Below are positions 35,999-45,851 of a DNA stretch of 64,000 nt, in pieces (the stretch's first letter is position 1; the number at the start of each line of letters is the position of its first letter). Source of the stretch: Reichenbachiella sp. GTDB taxonomy: Bacteria; Bacteroidota; Bacteroidia; Cytophagales; Cyclobacteriaceae. The DNA lies in contig NZ_JAWPMM010000001.1 of the NCBI RefSeq assembly GCF_033344935.1, positions 1,598,001 to 1,662,000 on the forward strand, written 5' to 3'. Under the pieces are notes generated by a model, which saw only the letters and a program-made list of their open reading frames with translations, searched no databases and was not told where the DNA came from. The position numbers were made by a program, and so were the translations under genes.

Positions 35999-36289
35999 TT
36001 AGTCTTCAACAACTACAAACAAATCTTCCCCATCTTTTTTCATGTAGTATTTTTCACGAGCAAAGCGCTCTAAAAGTTCCATGTCGTTGATCAGCGCTTC
36101 TCTGTCGGCATTTACCTCTTCAATTTTTTGCAGATAGTATTTCTCCTGGTTTTCTAATTCTTCTACTTTTTGACCAAGTTGATACTGAGAGTAAAAATCA
36201 TTGGTATCGAAGAATAGCATCCATACTATGAAGGCTAGCCCAGAAAGGAAGTAAAAATTTTTGGTGATGTGCAGAGATTTTTTAAACAT
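35999..36289 (-). CDS. Septum formation initiator family protein (FtsB/DivIC-like)
   Basis: 96 aa. One TM helix (about 13-28) followed by a coiled coil (LGQKVEELENQEKYYLQKIEEV) and the conserved LERFAREKYYMKKDGEDLFV end. It bridges the divisome under the membrane and in the periplasm with FtsL/FtsQ. Lies 35 nt upstream of the barrel gene on the same strand. Confidence 0.92.
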   Translation of the reverse strand: MFKKSLHITKNFYFLSGLAFIVWMLFFDTNDFYSQYQLGQKVEELENQEKYYLQKIEEVNADREALINDMELLERFAREKYYMKKDGEDLFVVVED

Positions 36290-36702
36290 ACCTATTTAAG
36301 TATACTGTAAAGTAAAAAATGAATCGCCCAATTGCCAAATAATCGCTATCATATTATTTATATCAGTTTCTGGTAAGGCTACACATGATAAGTCAAATGC
36401 AAATGTCCGCACGCGACATTTGGGTTGAAATTAATATCAATCATTAGCTCTTACTTTTCATGAGGATATTTTTGTGAAAGCTGAGGTAGAATTAATTTCA
36501 AGAAGGAAGCATTTCTTTAGAATAATGTTCTGCATTTAGCATACATTTTGACCGCCAACTAACAGAAAATACTGCCGATTATCTAAATATGATACCATTA
36601 ATAATTCCGTGTAAAAATTAACCTTGTTTGTCGGGGGCATTACATTCAATCTCGCTATTCTTGCGACGTTTATAAACATTAATTCAACCTTTCATTACTT
36701 CA
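36290..36702. other. 413-bp promoter region between ftsB-like gene and TonB receptor
   Basis: Contains the dyad CAAATGTC-N7-GACATTTG (36400-36422) and AT-rich sequence. No gene longer than about 20 codons seen. Confidence 0.5.
36400..36422. promoter_or_regulatory. 8-bp inverted repeat upstream of the TonB receptor
   Basis: CAAATGTC, 7 nt (CGCACGC), GACATTTG. Possible regulator site about 280 bp before the receptor start. Confidence 0.35.
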
Positions 36703-39378
36703 ATGAGCATCTCCAAGTTTCTATTTTTTGTCATCATTTATTGTGCTCCGTTTATCGTATTTGCGCAAGATGATATTCGGTTGAGTCGATCCTATCAGGG
36801 TATGAGTCTTTTAAGTGCAATGGACTCTATAAAATCAGAGACTAAAACCAAAATATTTTACAATCCAGAATGGGTAAAAGACCGAAACGTGTCTGTTTCA
36901 GGGCAAGGTTTGACCATTACTGAATTTTTGAATAAAAATCTGGAAGAGAGTGGTTTGAAAACGGTATCCTACCATGGTGCAATAGTTTTTGTGGCAAACA
37001 ACCCTGAACTGTATCAGATTGAATCTTCCGCAGATGAGAGTTTGATAGTTATAGGAGATAAAAACTCAAAACTTAACGAAGTAGTAACGGTATCAGGTAA
37101 AATAACTGATGGAGGTAATGATGAGCCACTCATCGGCGCAAGGGTGTATATAAGCTCTCTCAATATTGGAACAGTAACCGACTTTAATGGAAACTATAGC
37201 TTAAGAGTTCCGGTGGGAAAATATACGATTGACTACAGTTCTATAAGTTATGAGGGTAAGCCGATGGAAGTAATCATCAAATCGGAAGGTCAGCTAGACG
37301 TCAGCTTGTTTTCGGGATCTCTACAGTTGGATGAGTTAGTGATCACAGCAGATGGGCAGGATGCCAATGTCCAGCAAAGGGTGTCTGGTCTTGAAAATAT
37401 GAACATTGAAACGATCAAGCAGCTGCCTACTTTTATGGGTGAGGTGGATCCAGTAAAGAGTTTGACAACCATGCCGGGAATTTCTACCACTGGGGAGTTG
37501 TCATCTGGATTTAATGTTAGAGGAGGAGAAACCGGCCAAAACCTGATCGTTCAAGACGGAGCGGTTATATACAATCCCACCCACTTATTTGGTTTTTATA
37601 GCGCATTCAATTCTGACATGGTGAATGAAGTAAATCTCTACAAAGGAGGAGGGCCAGCCAACTTCGGTGGTCGTATTTCATCTGTATTGGATATCAAATT
37701 ACGACACGGGGACGACGAGAAATATGAAATTAATGGTGGTGTAGGTCTAGTGTCGAGCAGATTGACAGCAGAAGGACCTATCCTAAAGAATAAGGCTTCC
37801 TTTTTGATTGGTGGCCGTACTTCGTATACGAATTGGCTGCTTCATAGAATTAAGAACATTGAACTTCAAAGCAGCGAAGCTGCCTTCTATGATGTAAATG
37901 CCAAACTCTTATATCGAGTGAGTGATAAGGATTACATCACCGGATCATTCTACCTCAGTCATGATGATTTTAATTTTGCTGGTGAGGCTCAATACGATTG
38001 GGGAACCAAAAATTTCAGTCTGGAATGGAATCATGTGTTTGGAAATAAAACACTTTCTACTCTTTGGCTAACAACTAGTAACTACAATGTAGATTCAAAA
38101 AATTTGGAAGAAGAAGTGGAGGCTTTCCAATTTGAAAACGGAATTCAGAATTTCTCCGCTAAATACGAATTTTTATACAAGATGCATCCTAAAAATTCTC
38201 TGACCTTAGGTGCAGAATACAACAACCATAACATTAGGCCTGGAGAACTATCACCCTTCGGTGAAAACTCAAACGCTGAGTATGTAAAAATGAGTGATCA
38301 GCACGCGCATGAAATCGCCATTTTTGCTCAGGATGATTGGGATCTTGGTGCTCGATTGGCATTGTCTGCTGGAATGCGATTGTCAAGTTTTATCAGAACA
38401 GGTCCAGATACAGAGTATATTTTTGATGAAGGAGCAAATGTGGTACGAGAACCTCAAGTCCTTGATTCTGTAAGCTATGGTAGCGGCGAAGTAATAAAGA
38501 CTTTTTATGGTTTAGAACCGAGGCTTTCTTTGAGATATCTATTGACGACCAATTCGTCGCTGAAATTTAGCTATTACCGTACGTTTCAATACTTACACTT
38601 GATTTCGAATACGGTATCGGCTACTCCTCAGGATTATTATTTGGCAAGTGGTACTAATCTTGATCCGCAGTATGCAGATCAATGGTCAGTTGGCTATTTC
38701 AGAAACCTTCAAAACAATGCATATCAGATTTCCGCAGAGGGGTATTATAAGGATATAAAAAACTCTTTGGACTTTTTAGAAGGTGCTGAAATCATAGGTA
38801 ACAAGCAGTTGGAAGGAAGTATTGTACAAGGAGTTGGCAGAACTTACGGACTGGAACTTCAAGTCAAGAAAAACACGGGAAGACTTAATGGCTGGATTTC
38901 TTATACCTACTCCCGAAGTTTGAAACGCTTCAGTGGCGAATATGAATATCAAACAATAAACAATGGTGAGTACTATAGCGCCAACAATGATAAGCCGCAT
39001 GACTTGTCTATGGTTTTGAACTATAAGTTGGGAGGTAGAGCGGTTCTGTCAGCAAACTTTAGTTACAGCACGGGACGTCCAATTACAGTTCCAGTTTCTA
39101 AGTTTTCTTTTGATAGACAACTGGCGGTGTTGAACTACTCAGATAGAAACGAGTACCGGATCCCTGATTATCACCGCCTGGACTTGTCGCTTACCATCAA
39201 GCCTAGTTTGAGAAGAGATAAATTGATTAATGGTGAATGGGTATTTTCGATATTTAATGTGTACTCTCGAAAAAATGCCTACTCCATATATTTTACCAAA
39301 TCTGGGTTTGCTAAGAAGCTGTCCATTATGGGCTCAATTTTCCCTTCTGTTACTTACAATTTTAAACTGTCTAAGTGA
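36703..39378 (+). CDS. TonB-dependent receptor with STN and carboxypeptidase-like domains
   Basis: 891 aa. Signal peptide 1-21; STN-like secretin/TonB short domain about 30-100 (MSLLSAMDSIKSETKTKIFY); CarboxypepD_reg-like domain 127-215; plug about 220-330 (VRGGETGQNLIVQDGAVIYN); barrel to the C-terminus. An STN domain usually means signalling to an anti-sigma factor in FecA-type systems, though no such partner is adjacent. The next genes are DUF4249 lipoproteins, a common partner set in Bacteroidota. Cargo unknown. Confidence 0.93.
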   Translation: MSISKFLFFVIIYCAPFIVFAQDDIRLSRSYQGMSLLSAMDSIKSETKTKIFYNPEWVKDRNVSVSGQGLTITEFLNKNLEESGLKTVSYHGAIVFVANNPELYQIESSADESLIVIGDKNSKLNEVVTVSGKITDGGNDEPLIGARVYISSLNIGTVTDFNGNYSLRVPVGKYTIDYSSISYEGKPMEVIIKSEGQLDVSLFSGSLQLDELVITADGQDANVQQRVSGLENMNIETIKQLPTFMGEVDPVKSLTTMPGISTTGELSSGFNVRGGETGQNLIVQDGAVIYNPTHLFGFYSAFNSDMVNEVNLYKGGGPANFGGRISSVLDIKLRHGDDEKYEINGGVGLVSSRLTAEGPILKNKASFLIGGRTSYTNWLLHRIKNIELQSSEAAFYDVNAKLLYRVSDKDYITGSFYLSHDDFNFAGEAQYDWGTKNFSLEWNHVFGNKTLSTLWLTTSNYNVDSKNLEEEVEAFQFENGIQNFSAKYEFLYKMHPKNSLTLGAEYNNHNIRPGELSPFGENSNAEYVKMSDQHAHEIAIFAQDDWDLGARLALSAGMRLSSFIRTGPDTEYIFDEGANVVREPQVLDSVSYGSGEVIKTFYGLEPRLSLRYLLTTNSSLKFSYYRTFQYLHLISNTVSATPQDYYLASGTNLDPQYADQWSVGYFRNLQNNAYQISAEGYYKDIKNSLDFLEGAEIIGNKQLEGSIVQGVGRTYGLELQVKKNTGRLNGWISYTYSRSLKRFSGEYEYQTINNGEYYSANNDKPHDLSMVLNYKLGGRAVLSANFSYSTGRPITVPVSKFSFDRQLAVLNYSDRNEYRIPDYHRLDLSLTIKPSLRRDKLINGEWVFSIFNVYSRKNAYSIYFTKSGFAKKLSIMGSIFPSVTYNFKLSK

Positions 39379-39410
39379 GTATGAAATTTCAAGGCAGGGT
39401 TTTAATTAAT

Positions 39411-40520
39411 ATGAAAGACACCATCAAAAAACTGAGCTTAATCGCTATTGTAATCTGCAATATTTCGTGTGTTGAAGATTTTCAATTTGATGTGCCTTCG
39501 GATGGCAGAGGAATTGTGGTGGAAGGATATATTTCCAACTTATCTTTTCAAGATCAGTTGGCGTATCCAAAAGATCCTCAAATTTTTGAATTAAGTCTTA
39601 GACACATATCTGATGTAACCAATGTCAGAGACGAACCCGTGTTGGGCGCTCAAATAGAACTACATGGATCGTCAGGCGAAGTGTATGATTATGCTGAAAT
39701 TGGAGAAGGAAGATACGGGCTATTCTATGGGAATGTGAAAGCAATAACAGGGCTGGAATATCAAATTGTGATTACTCTAGAGGACGGTACAATGATTGAA
39801 TCCGAAATGGCAGGATTGCCTGAAAGTTCTCCCGTTGGTGAATTGTACGTTGAGGAAGCAAAGAAGTCTGTGTATGAATATAGAAGGGAGGAGTTGATCA
39901 TTTCGGAGAAGGATGGTATTAACCTTAAAATCAAAACGACCCCCAACAACTCAGGAACTCCTTACTACTATAAATGGGACTTTTACACGACGTTCATTAA
40001 AACGGCCTTTTTGGCTTCAAACAACAGCCCGTTTAGGTATTGCTGGACAAGTTCGATTTACTACTACAAAGACTATAAGTTGCTAGAAGATATTAAAGGG
40101 GACGCTCCGAGTAACATGTTATTCTTGGAAACAGACAATTCTCATTTGAACGAAGGTTTTTCAGTGTTGATAAGACAAATGAAGATGTCCAAGGGTTATT
40201 ATCAGTTTATGAAAGACCTACAGGTTCAAGGAGATCAAAGTGAATTATTTGCAAAGCCACCGTTCAATTTGGTTTCGAACTTGCATTCTGAGGACATAGA
40301 TGTTTTTGGATATTTTGGTGTGGTGAGTGAAGACTATAAGAGATGGTACTTTGATAAAGATGAAGTTTCAAATTATGGTGGTTATAAAGAGGGGTGTGTT
40401 TTTGAGGATGTACCTCCACCATATCCGGCTTCCTGTTTTAATTGCCTAGAGTACTCTTATGACGGCCCTGTGTCGAATCAAGCACCAAGTTGGTGGGATA
40501 CACGCTATTCACCTAGATAA
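39411..40520 (+). CDS. DUF4249 family lipoprotein (A)
   Basis: 369 aa from the ATG at 39411, which puts the lipobox ISC at about residue 18-20. Mature region begins VEDFQFD, then the family blocks GIVVEGYISN, EPVLGAQIELHG and DYAEIGEGRYGLFY. Ends in a Cys-containing tail (SCFNCLEYSYDG). Presumed surface lipoprotein that assists the TonB receptor just upstream. The most divergent of three paralogues here. Confidence 0.9.
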   Translation: MKDTIKKLSLIAIVICNISCVEDFQFDVPSDGRGIVVEGYISNLSFQDQLAYPKDPQIFELSLRHISDVTNVRDEPVLGAQIELHGSSGEVYDYAEIGEGRYGLFYGNVKAITGLEYQIVITLEDGTMIESEMAGLPESSPVGELYVEEAKKSVYEYRREELIISEKDGINLKIKTTPNNSGTPYYYKWDFYTTFIKTAFLASNNSPFRYCWTSSIYYYKDYKLLEDIKGDAPSNMLFLETDNSHLNEGFSVLIRQMKMSKGYYQFMKDLQVQGDQSELFAKPPFNLVSNLHSEDIDVFGYFGVVSEDYKRWYFDKDEVSNYGGYKEGCVFEDVPPPYPASCFNCLEYSYDGPVSNQAPSWWDTRYSPR

Positions 40521-40530
40521 ACATGAAGTA

Positions 40531-41640
40531 ATGAATAGATTCCGGCTAACCATTCCTATTATAATTTTCTTAATTCTTAGTGCTTGCATCGAGGATTTTG
40601 AATTTGATGGAATTTCTGCAGGAGAAGGAATAGTAGTAGAGGGTTTTATTTCCAATCAGTCTTACAATAATCTGTTGTCATTACCGCTCTCACCTAGATA
40701 TTTTACGCTTAAACTATCTAATGTGGGTGAAGTGGAAAATGTGAGAAATGAGCCTGTACTAGGTGCGAAAATTGAGTTGCATCAAGACAATAGTGTGGTA
40801 TACGACTATGCAGAAATAGAAGGTGGTGAATATGGGCTATTTTATGAGACGTTTAGGGCTGAGCCTGGTTCCGAGTATCATCTGGAAATCACTTTGGCAG
40901 ATGGAAGGAAGATCGTATCAGAAATTCAAACTTTGGAAAGAGAAATGGATATGGGTACATTTTCACTTGAAGAGGGTATAAATGTGGATTATGAGAATAT
41001 TCGTGGAGAAGTGAGTATTGCTGAGCAGGAGGGAATATATTTTTATGTTACCACACCGGCCAATGAAACGGAGGAGCCGATCTATTACAAATGGGACTTG
41101 AGTATTACCTGGATCTTTAGTGCAGATCTTTTAGAAGATAACCATCCATTAAAATTTTGCTGGGCTACATCTGAAAACTACTATCAGCAGTTTCAATTGC
41201 TGGAAGACTACAAAGGAGGTGTCCAAAATGAGTTGTTTTTTTTGAAAACAAAAAACTCAAGATTGAACCATGGTTTTTCGGTGTTGGTACGACAAATGGG
41301 AATGTCTCCCGATTATCATCTTTTTTACAAGGAAGTCCAAAAGCAATTGGATCAAAGTGAATTATTTGCAACACCTCCTTATAACATCAAATCGAACCTT
41401 TCCTCAGGAGATATAGAAGTGTTTGGCTACTTCGGAGTGGTGAATGAAGACTTTGGTAGGTGGTATTTTGATAAAGATAAAATTGACAATTACGGTGGCT
41501 GGGTAGACGATTTATGTGAGTTTGGACCTCCATGGGCTGCTTATTGTTTTGATTGTCGTGAATGGACCTATGATGATAGGCCAGTCACCTCTTATATGCC
41601 AGATTGGTGGGACCCGATCTATTTCAACAAAAATCCTTAA
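40531..41640 (+). CDS. DUF4249 family lipoprotein (B)
   Basis: 369 aa from the ATG at 40531; lipobox LSAC. Same architecture as A (EDFEFDGISAGEGIVVEGF; YYKWDLSITWIFSADL; CFDCREWTYDD). About three quarters of residues match paralogue C at 43789. 10 nt downstream of A. Confidence 0.9.
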   Translation: MNRFRLTIPIIIFLILSACIEDFEFDGISAGEGIVVEGFISNQSYNNLLSLPLSPRYFTLKLSNVGEVENVRNEPVLGAKIELHQDNSVVYDYAEIEGGEYGLFYETFRAEPGSEYHLEITLADGRKIVSEIQTLEREMDMGTFSLEEGINVDYENIRGEVSIAEQEGIYFYVTTPANETEEPIYYKWDLSITWIFSADLLEDNHPLKFCWATSENYYQQFQLLEDYKGGVQNELFFLKTKNSRLNHGFSVLVRQMGMSPDYHLFYKEVQKQLDQSELFATPPYNIKSNLSSGDIEVFGYFGVVNEDFGRWYFDKDKIDNYGGWVDDLCEFGPPWAAYCFDCREWTYDDRPVTSYMPDWWDPIYFNKNP

Positions 41641-41646
41641 TGAATA

Positions 41647-43743
41647 ATGAATAAGCTATTTGCATTTTTATTGGTCGTTTGTGTTTCGCAATCAAAAGCA
41701 TTCGCTCAAGACGCATTGTACATCAGTACCAACAAAGCCAAATTTGTAGTGGGAGAGCAGGTCATGTACAAAGTGACAAGATTTGGGGAAGAGCATATAG
41801 AAGACGAACCAAATCCTGTTTTTACAGATCTGGTAGCTCCAAATGGGCAAATTATTCAGACCAAAAGTGCATTGGATAATCCAGAAGCGAAACACTTTTT
41901 TGCCTTGCCTGATTCTTTAAAAACCGGAGTGTATAGAATGGTAAGTAACAGCAAAGGCGCAGCTCAGGCCGTGAAGACCATCCACGTATATGCATTGGAG
42001 TTGGAAGATCCTTCGCCTCAAAAAGCAAGTACCATTCAGGTAAAGAGCAGAGGAGGGATATTTGCCTCTGGTCAAAGCAATAAAGTAGTTGTGCGAGTGC
42101 TGGATGGCTCTGGAGCTGGCCTTCAATCTAAAGGTACATTGGTGAATAGCGCTGATTCTTTGGTGCAGTATCTCGATACCGATGCAAATGGTATAGTAGC
42201 TTTCGATTTGACCCCAACGGATAGTTTGTATAAAGTTCGGTTTGGTCAAGAGGCAATCCAACTAAAGCCGGTGAAAGCAGCTTTGGCCGTTGACTTTAAA
42301 AAGTTGAATCAATCTGTTCTGGTCAAATTGAAACGTGAAAGTGTGGGAATCGAACCAGTGGAGATACTACTTAATGGGGAATCTCTGGTGAAATCAGTTT
42401 TTCCTGAAAAGGCTGATACGTTAAGCATCATGATACCAAGTAGGAAGTTGACTTATGGTATTCACGAAATAGGGGTAAGTTATAAAGCGTCAGTAGATAG
42501 AAAGTATACTTACTTTAATCAACCTGACGGAGAAAGCAAGCTTTACCTGAATACGATTGTGGCCTCTAACAACGAGGAGGTGGAATATGTGATAGAGGAT
42601 GCCTCAGGCCAAATTGAATATCTTGATGTTTCGATTATAGATAAGGACTATGCGAGCGTGGGGAATTTCTATGAGGAATTTTATTTCGATCATGCAGGAT
42701 TAGACTTGCAGTTGGTAGAAAATCGTGACTTCGAAGCCTATTTGATCTTCTTTGGAGATGACGTTCAAAAAAGCGAAAATGCTAATAGGCTAAGTGCTGA
42801 GCAGTATCATGGCGTTTTGAGCTATAGAGAGAATTTTCCGTTTGACGAGCTCTCAGTACTGAATCTGACCACTATGAAGGCGCTCGATATTCGGTGTGAA
42901 AGTATTACCGGTATTCATGATTTTGAACGAGTAGCAGGCAATAACTCACAAATTTTCCCTTTTCACTTTACCACCTATTTGCAGCCTATTGAGCAGGCTG
43001 AGTTTGAGGAAACTGTGAAGTATCGTTACCCACCTTTAAAGTCATCTATCCAACTGACTGATGACGATGTTGCTTTTGTAAAGGAGTATAATACCCAGAG
43101 AAATATTAACCTGTCCTTTCAAAATAATAAAAAGGTAGAGGCCTCGCTGCCAAAAGCAGATTTCACTTACAATTTGGAGGATTATGATGTGCCTAATACC
43201 ATGATCGATATGATCAACTATGTGGTGAAATATGTCACAGTGGTGAAAAATAAGGGAGGTGAGCCTGAATTGTCTATGTATCGCTATATGAGTACTTACA
43301 AATACCGAGGCTCTCCTTTGATTTTCCTGGATGACCTGCCTGTTTATGACAAACGGACGATTCTGAATCTTAACCCGAAGGACATATCAAGAGTTGAGGT
43401 TCGAAACTCTTATGAGGCCAATGGCCATTTAGGCAATTTTAGCTTGAATGGTTCTGTATCCTTTTATCTAAAGGATGGAGTGGACAACCCGTTGAAAGAG
43501 GCGTATAAAGATTTGCCAGTGTTACAGCGTTGTCAAAACCTAAACAAAAAAAATGTAGAGAGCGAGTTCGCACCAGACTTCAGACACCAGTTGTATTGGA
43601 ATGCAAAATTGGAAAAGAATAAGGGATCATTTTGGGTTGACCTCAAAACGTCAGATTTAAGTACTTCTTATCAAGTATTAGTCACTGCCTATATGAAAGA
43701 CGGAACGGTGATGCAGGATCAATCTTTACTGGTGGTTCAGTAA
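41647..43743 (+). CDS. Exported MG2/plug-like protein of the receptor operon
   Basis: 698 aa. Signal peptide ending in AFAQ (about residue 21). The N-terminal part looks like macroglobulin-type beta domains (YISTNKAKFVVGEQVMYKV, GVYRMVSNSKG). Near the C-terminus is a stretch resembling a TonB plug (LIFLDDLPVYDKRTILNLNP, DISRVEVRNSYE) but no beta-barrel follows. Similar proteins occur beside SusC/DUF4249 genes. Function unknown; probably periplasmic or surface, forming a complex with the receptor. Confidence 0.8.
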   Translation: MNKLFAFLLVVCVSQSKAFAQDALYISTNKAKFVVGEQVMYKVTRFGEEHIEDEPNPVFTDLVAPNGQIIQTKSALDNPEAKHFFALPDSLKTGVYRMVSNSKGAAQAVKTIHVYALELEDPSPQKASTIQVKSRGGIFASGQSNKVVVRVLDGSGAGLQSKGTLVNSADSLVQYLDTDANGIVAFDLTPTDSLYKVRFGQEAIQLKPVKAALAVDFKKLNQSVLVKLKRESVGIEPVEILLNGESLVKSVFPEKADTLSIMIPSRKLTYGIHEIGVSYKASVDRKYTYFNQPDGESKLYLNTIVASNNEEVEYVIEDASGQIEYLDVSIIDKDYASVGNFYEEFYFDHAGLDLQLVENRDFEAYLIFFGDDVQKSENANRLSAEQYHGVLSYRENFPFDELSVLNLTTMKALDIRCESITGIHDFERVAGNNSQIFPFHFTTYLQPIEQAEFEETVKYRYPPLKSSIQLTDDDVAFVKEYNTQRNINLSFQNNKKVEASLPKADFTYNLEDYDVPNTMIDMINYVVKYVTVVKNKGGEPELSMYRYMSTYKYRGSPLIFLDDLPVYDKRTILNLNPKDISRVEVRNSYEANGHLGNFSLNGSVSFYLKDGVDNPLKEAYKDLPVLQRCQNLNKKNVESEFAPDFRHQLYWNAKLEKNKGSFWVDLKTSDLSTSYQVLVTAYMKDGTVMQDQSLLVVQ

Positions 43744-43788
43744 GTGTAGAAATAGTATTGAATGAATGGCTTGCAGATACGCAGCAAT

Positions 43789-44904
43789 ATGAAATTATTA
43801 CTAACCAAACTCATCTTTCTCTTAATAATCGCAACAACGTTATTCTCATGTGTAGAAGATTTTGAATTTGAAGGAATTTCAAAAAGAGAAGGAATTGTTG
43901 TCGAAGGTTTAATTTCAAATCAGTCCTACAATGATTTATTAGCTCTCCCACTATCAACAAGGTACTTTACCATTAAATTATCGAATGTTGGAGAGGTTGA
44001 AAATGAAAGGAATGAACCCGTATTAGGAGCTGAAATCGAACTGCATCAAGACGACGGGGTAGTATACGACTATGCTGAAATCGGAAATGGTGAATATGGT
44101 TTGTTTTATGAAAATTTTAAAGCCGAAAAAGGGCGAAATTATCATTTGGAAATCACATTAGCTGATGGCAGAAGGATAACGTCTGAAATGCAGTCTTTGC
44201 CAAGAGAAATGGGCATGGGCTCGTTTTCTACTGTTGAGCAAACAAAAATTGATTATGAAAACGTACTTGGAGAGGTTCGAATTGCTGAACATGAAGGTAT
44301 TGGCTTTAATGTAACTACTTTGAAAAATGATTCTTCAGATCCTGTCTATTACAAATGGGACCTTTCAATCACCTGGATATTTAGCGCTGACCTGGTTGAA
44401 GATAATCACCCCTTGAAATTTTGTTGGGCAACTTCACAGAACTATTACAAAGAATATCAACTGCTAAAAGACGAGGATGGTAATATTCAAAACGAGTTAT
44501 TTTTTCTAAAAACTAAAAATTCAAGATTGAATCATGGTTTTTCAGTTTTGGTACGCCAAATGACCATGTCTCAAGATTATCACTCTTTTTGGAATGAAGT
44601 TCAGAAACAATTGGATCAAAGTGAATTATTTGCTGCCCCACCGTACAATATTATGTCAAATCTTTCTTCGGATGACGTTGCAGTATACGGTTATTTTGGT
44701 GTTGTTAATGAAGATTTTGAAAGATGGTACTTTGACAAAAGTAAAATTAAAAACTACGGGGGTTGGGTAGATGAACATTGTGAGTTTGGTCCACGATGGG
44801 CGGCCTATTGTTTCGACTGTAGAGAATGGACTTATGATGATGATCAAGTTACCCCTTATGCTCCCAAGTGGTGGGATCTACTGTATTTCGACATAAGACC
44901 CTGA
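43789..44904 (+). CDS. DUF4249 family lipoprotein (C)
   Basis: 371 aa from the ATG at 43789; lipobox LFSC. Nearly collinear with paralogue B, including SRLNHGFSVLVRQM, LDQSELFA and WAAYCFDCREWTYDD. The DNA is more AT-rich than that of B although the proteins are close, suggesting different histories or drift. Last gene of the receptor operon, ending before a short dyad (44903-44919). Confidence 0.9.
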   Translation: MKLLLTKLIFLLIIATTLFSCVEDFEFEGISKREGIVVEGLISNQSYNDLLALPLSTRYFTIKLSNVGEVENERNEPVLGAEIELHQDDGVVYDYAEIGNGEYGLFYENFKAEKGRNYHLEITLADGRRITSEMQSLPREMGMGSFSTVEQTKIDYENVLGEVRIAEHEGIGFNVTTLKNDSSDPVYYKWDLSITWIFSADLVEDNHPLKFCWATSQNYYKEYQLLKDEDGNIQNELFFLKTKNSRLNHGFSVLVRQMTMSQDYHSFWNEVQKQLDQSELFAAPPYNIMSNLSSDDVAVYGYFGVVNEDFERWYFDKSKIKNYGGWVDEHCEFGPRWAAYCFDCREWTYDDDQVTPYAPKWWDLLYFDIRP

Positions 44905-44939
44905 TATTTAAAATATCATAGGTGGTGGATTCAAGAATA

Positions 44940-45851
44940 TTACCAATCCGGTTTGTCACTATCTTTTCTCTTGGTAGGCTTTCTGCGGTTTTGCTGGATG
45001 TATTGAATTTCACTGTTTTTTAGGGCTTCCAGAATCATTTTGGCCTTTTCTTCGGAGATATTCATTTCCTGCATTTTGTCTGAAGGACTTGGTGCCTGCT
45101 GCTGATCCTCCTTTTGGTCTTTGTTCTCACTGTCCTCACCTTCTCGAGGTTGTTGTTGCTCCTGCTGGTCGCCTTCCTTTTCGTTTTCCTGACCCTCTTG
45201 AGATTGTTGCTCTTCTTGATCCTGATTTTGCTGATCTTGACCTTCCTGGTTCTGCTGCTCTTGATCTTCAGAATTTTGGTTTTCCTGATCCTGATTTTGA
45301 TCGCCTTCTTGTTGATCCTCGTTCTCTTGTTGGTCTTGATCTTTTTTCTCTTCGTCTTGGTTCTCTTGGTTTTCGTTATTCTGATCCTCGTTCTCCTGAT
45401 TCTGGTTTTGTTCTTGCTGATCCTTCAACTTCTTTTTCACCAATTCATAGTTGAATCTTGCATCTTGATTGGTGGGGTCAGACTTGATCGATTCTTTGAA
45501 GTAGGACATCGCCTTCTGCAGTGTTTTTGGGTCATTGGACATAGCGCCGAGCTGCTGATAAGCTACTGATTTGAGTTGCTCATTTTTTGACAAAACGAGC
45601 TTTTGATACTGGGCTTGCGCCAAATCCTTTTGGTTAAGCTGATAGTAAGCATGTCCCAGATTCATGATGGACTTCTCGTCGTAGATCTGTAAGCTGTCAA
45701 TGAGGTAGGAGTAATTAGAAACAGCTACGTCATACTGCTGGTGCTTGAATGCGATCTCAGCATTTTTTTTCAACTCATTGATTTTTGAAATATCATTGGC
45801 TGAGGCCTGAAAGCAAACAATTAAAGTTAATATGGCAGTAAGTGTTTTCAT
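44940..45851 (-). CDS. BatC-like TPR protein with Q/E/N/D-rich tail
   Basis: 303 aa. Signal peptide 1-18; TPR repeats about 20-140 (AEIAFKHQQYDVAVSNYSYL, NLGHAYYQLNQKDLAQAQYQ); then about 100 residues made almost only of Gln, Glu, Asn, Asp and Lys (145-260); then a conserved end MNISEEKAKMILEALKNSE. Bat genes are linked to aerotolerance/envelope integrity in Bacteroides and Leptospira. Overlaps batB by 4 nt. batD and moxR are not adjacent. Confidence 0.85.
   Translation of the reverse strand: MKTLTAILTLIVCFQASANDISKINELKKNAEIAFKHQQYDVAVSNYSYLIDSLQIYDEKSIMNLGHAYYQLNQKDLAQAQYQKLVLSKNEQLKSVAYQQLGAMSNDPKTLQKAMSYFKESIKSDPTNQDARFNYELVKKKLKDQQEQNQNQENEDQNNENQENQDEEKKDQDQQENEDQQEGDQNQDQENQNSEDQEQQNQEGQDQQNQDQEEQQSQEGQENEKEGDQQEQQQPREGEDSENKDQKEDQQQAPSPSDKMQEMNISEEKAKMILEALKNSEIQYIQQNRRKPTKRKDSDKPDW

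Noticed and set aside
45114-45569. 151-codon hydrophobic frame on the plus strand
   Set aside because: Leu/Ile/Phe-rich only because it is the complement of the Q/E/N/D-rich tract of the BatC-like gene.
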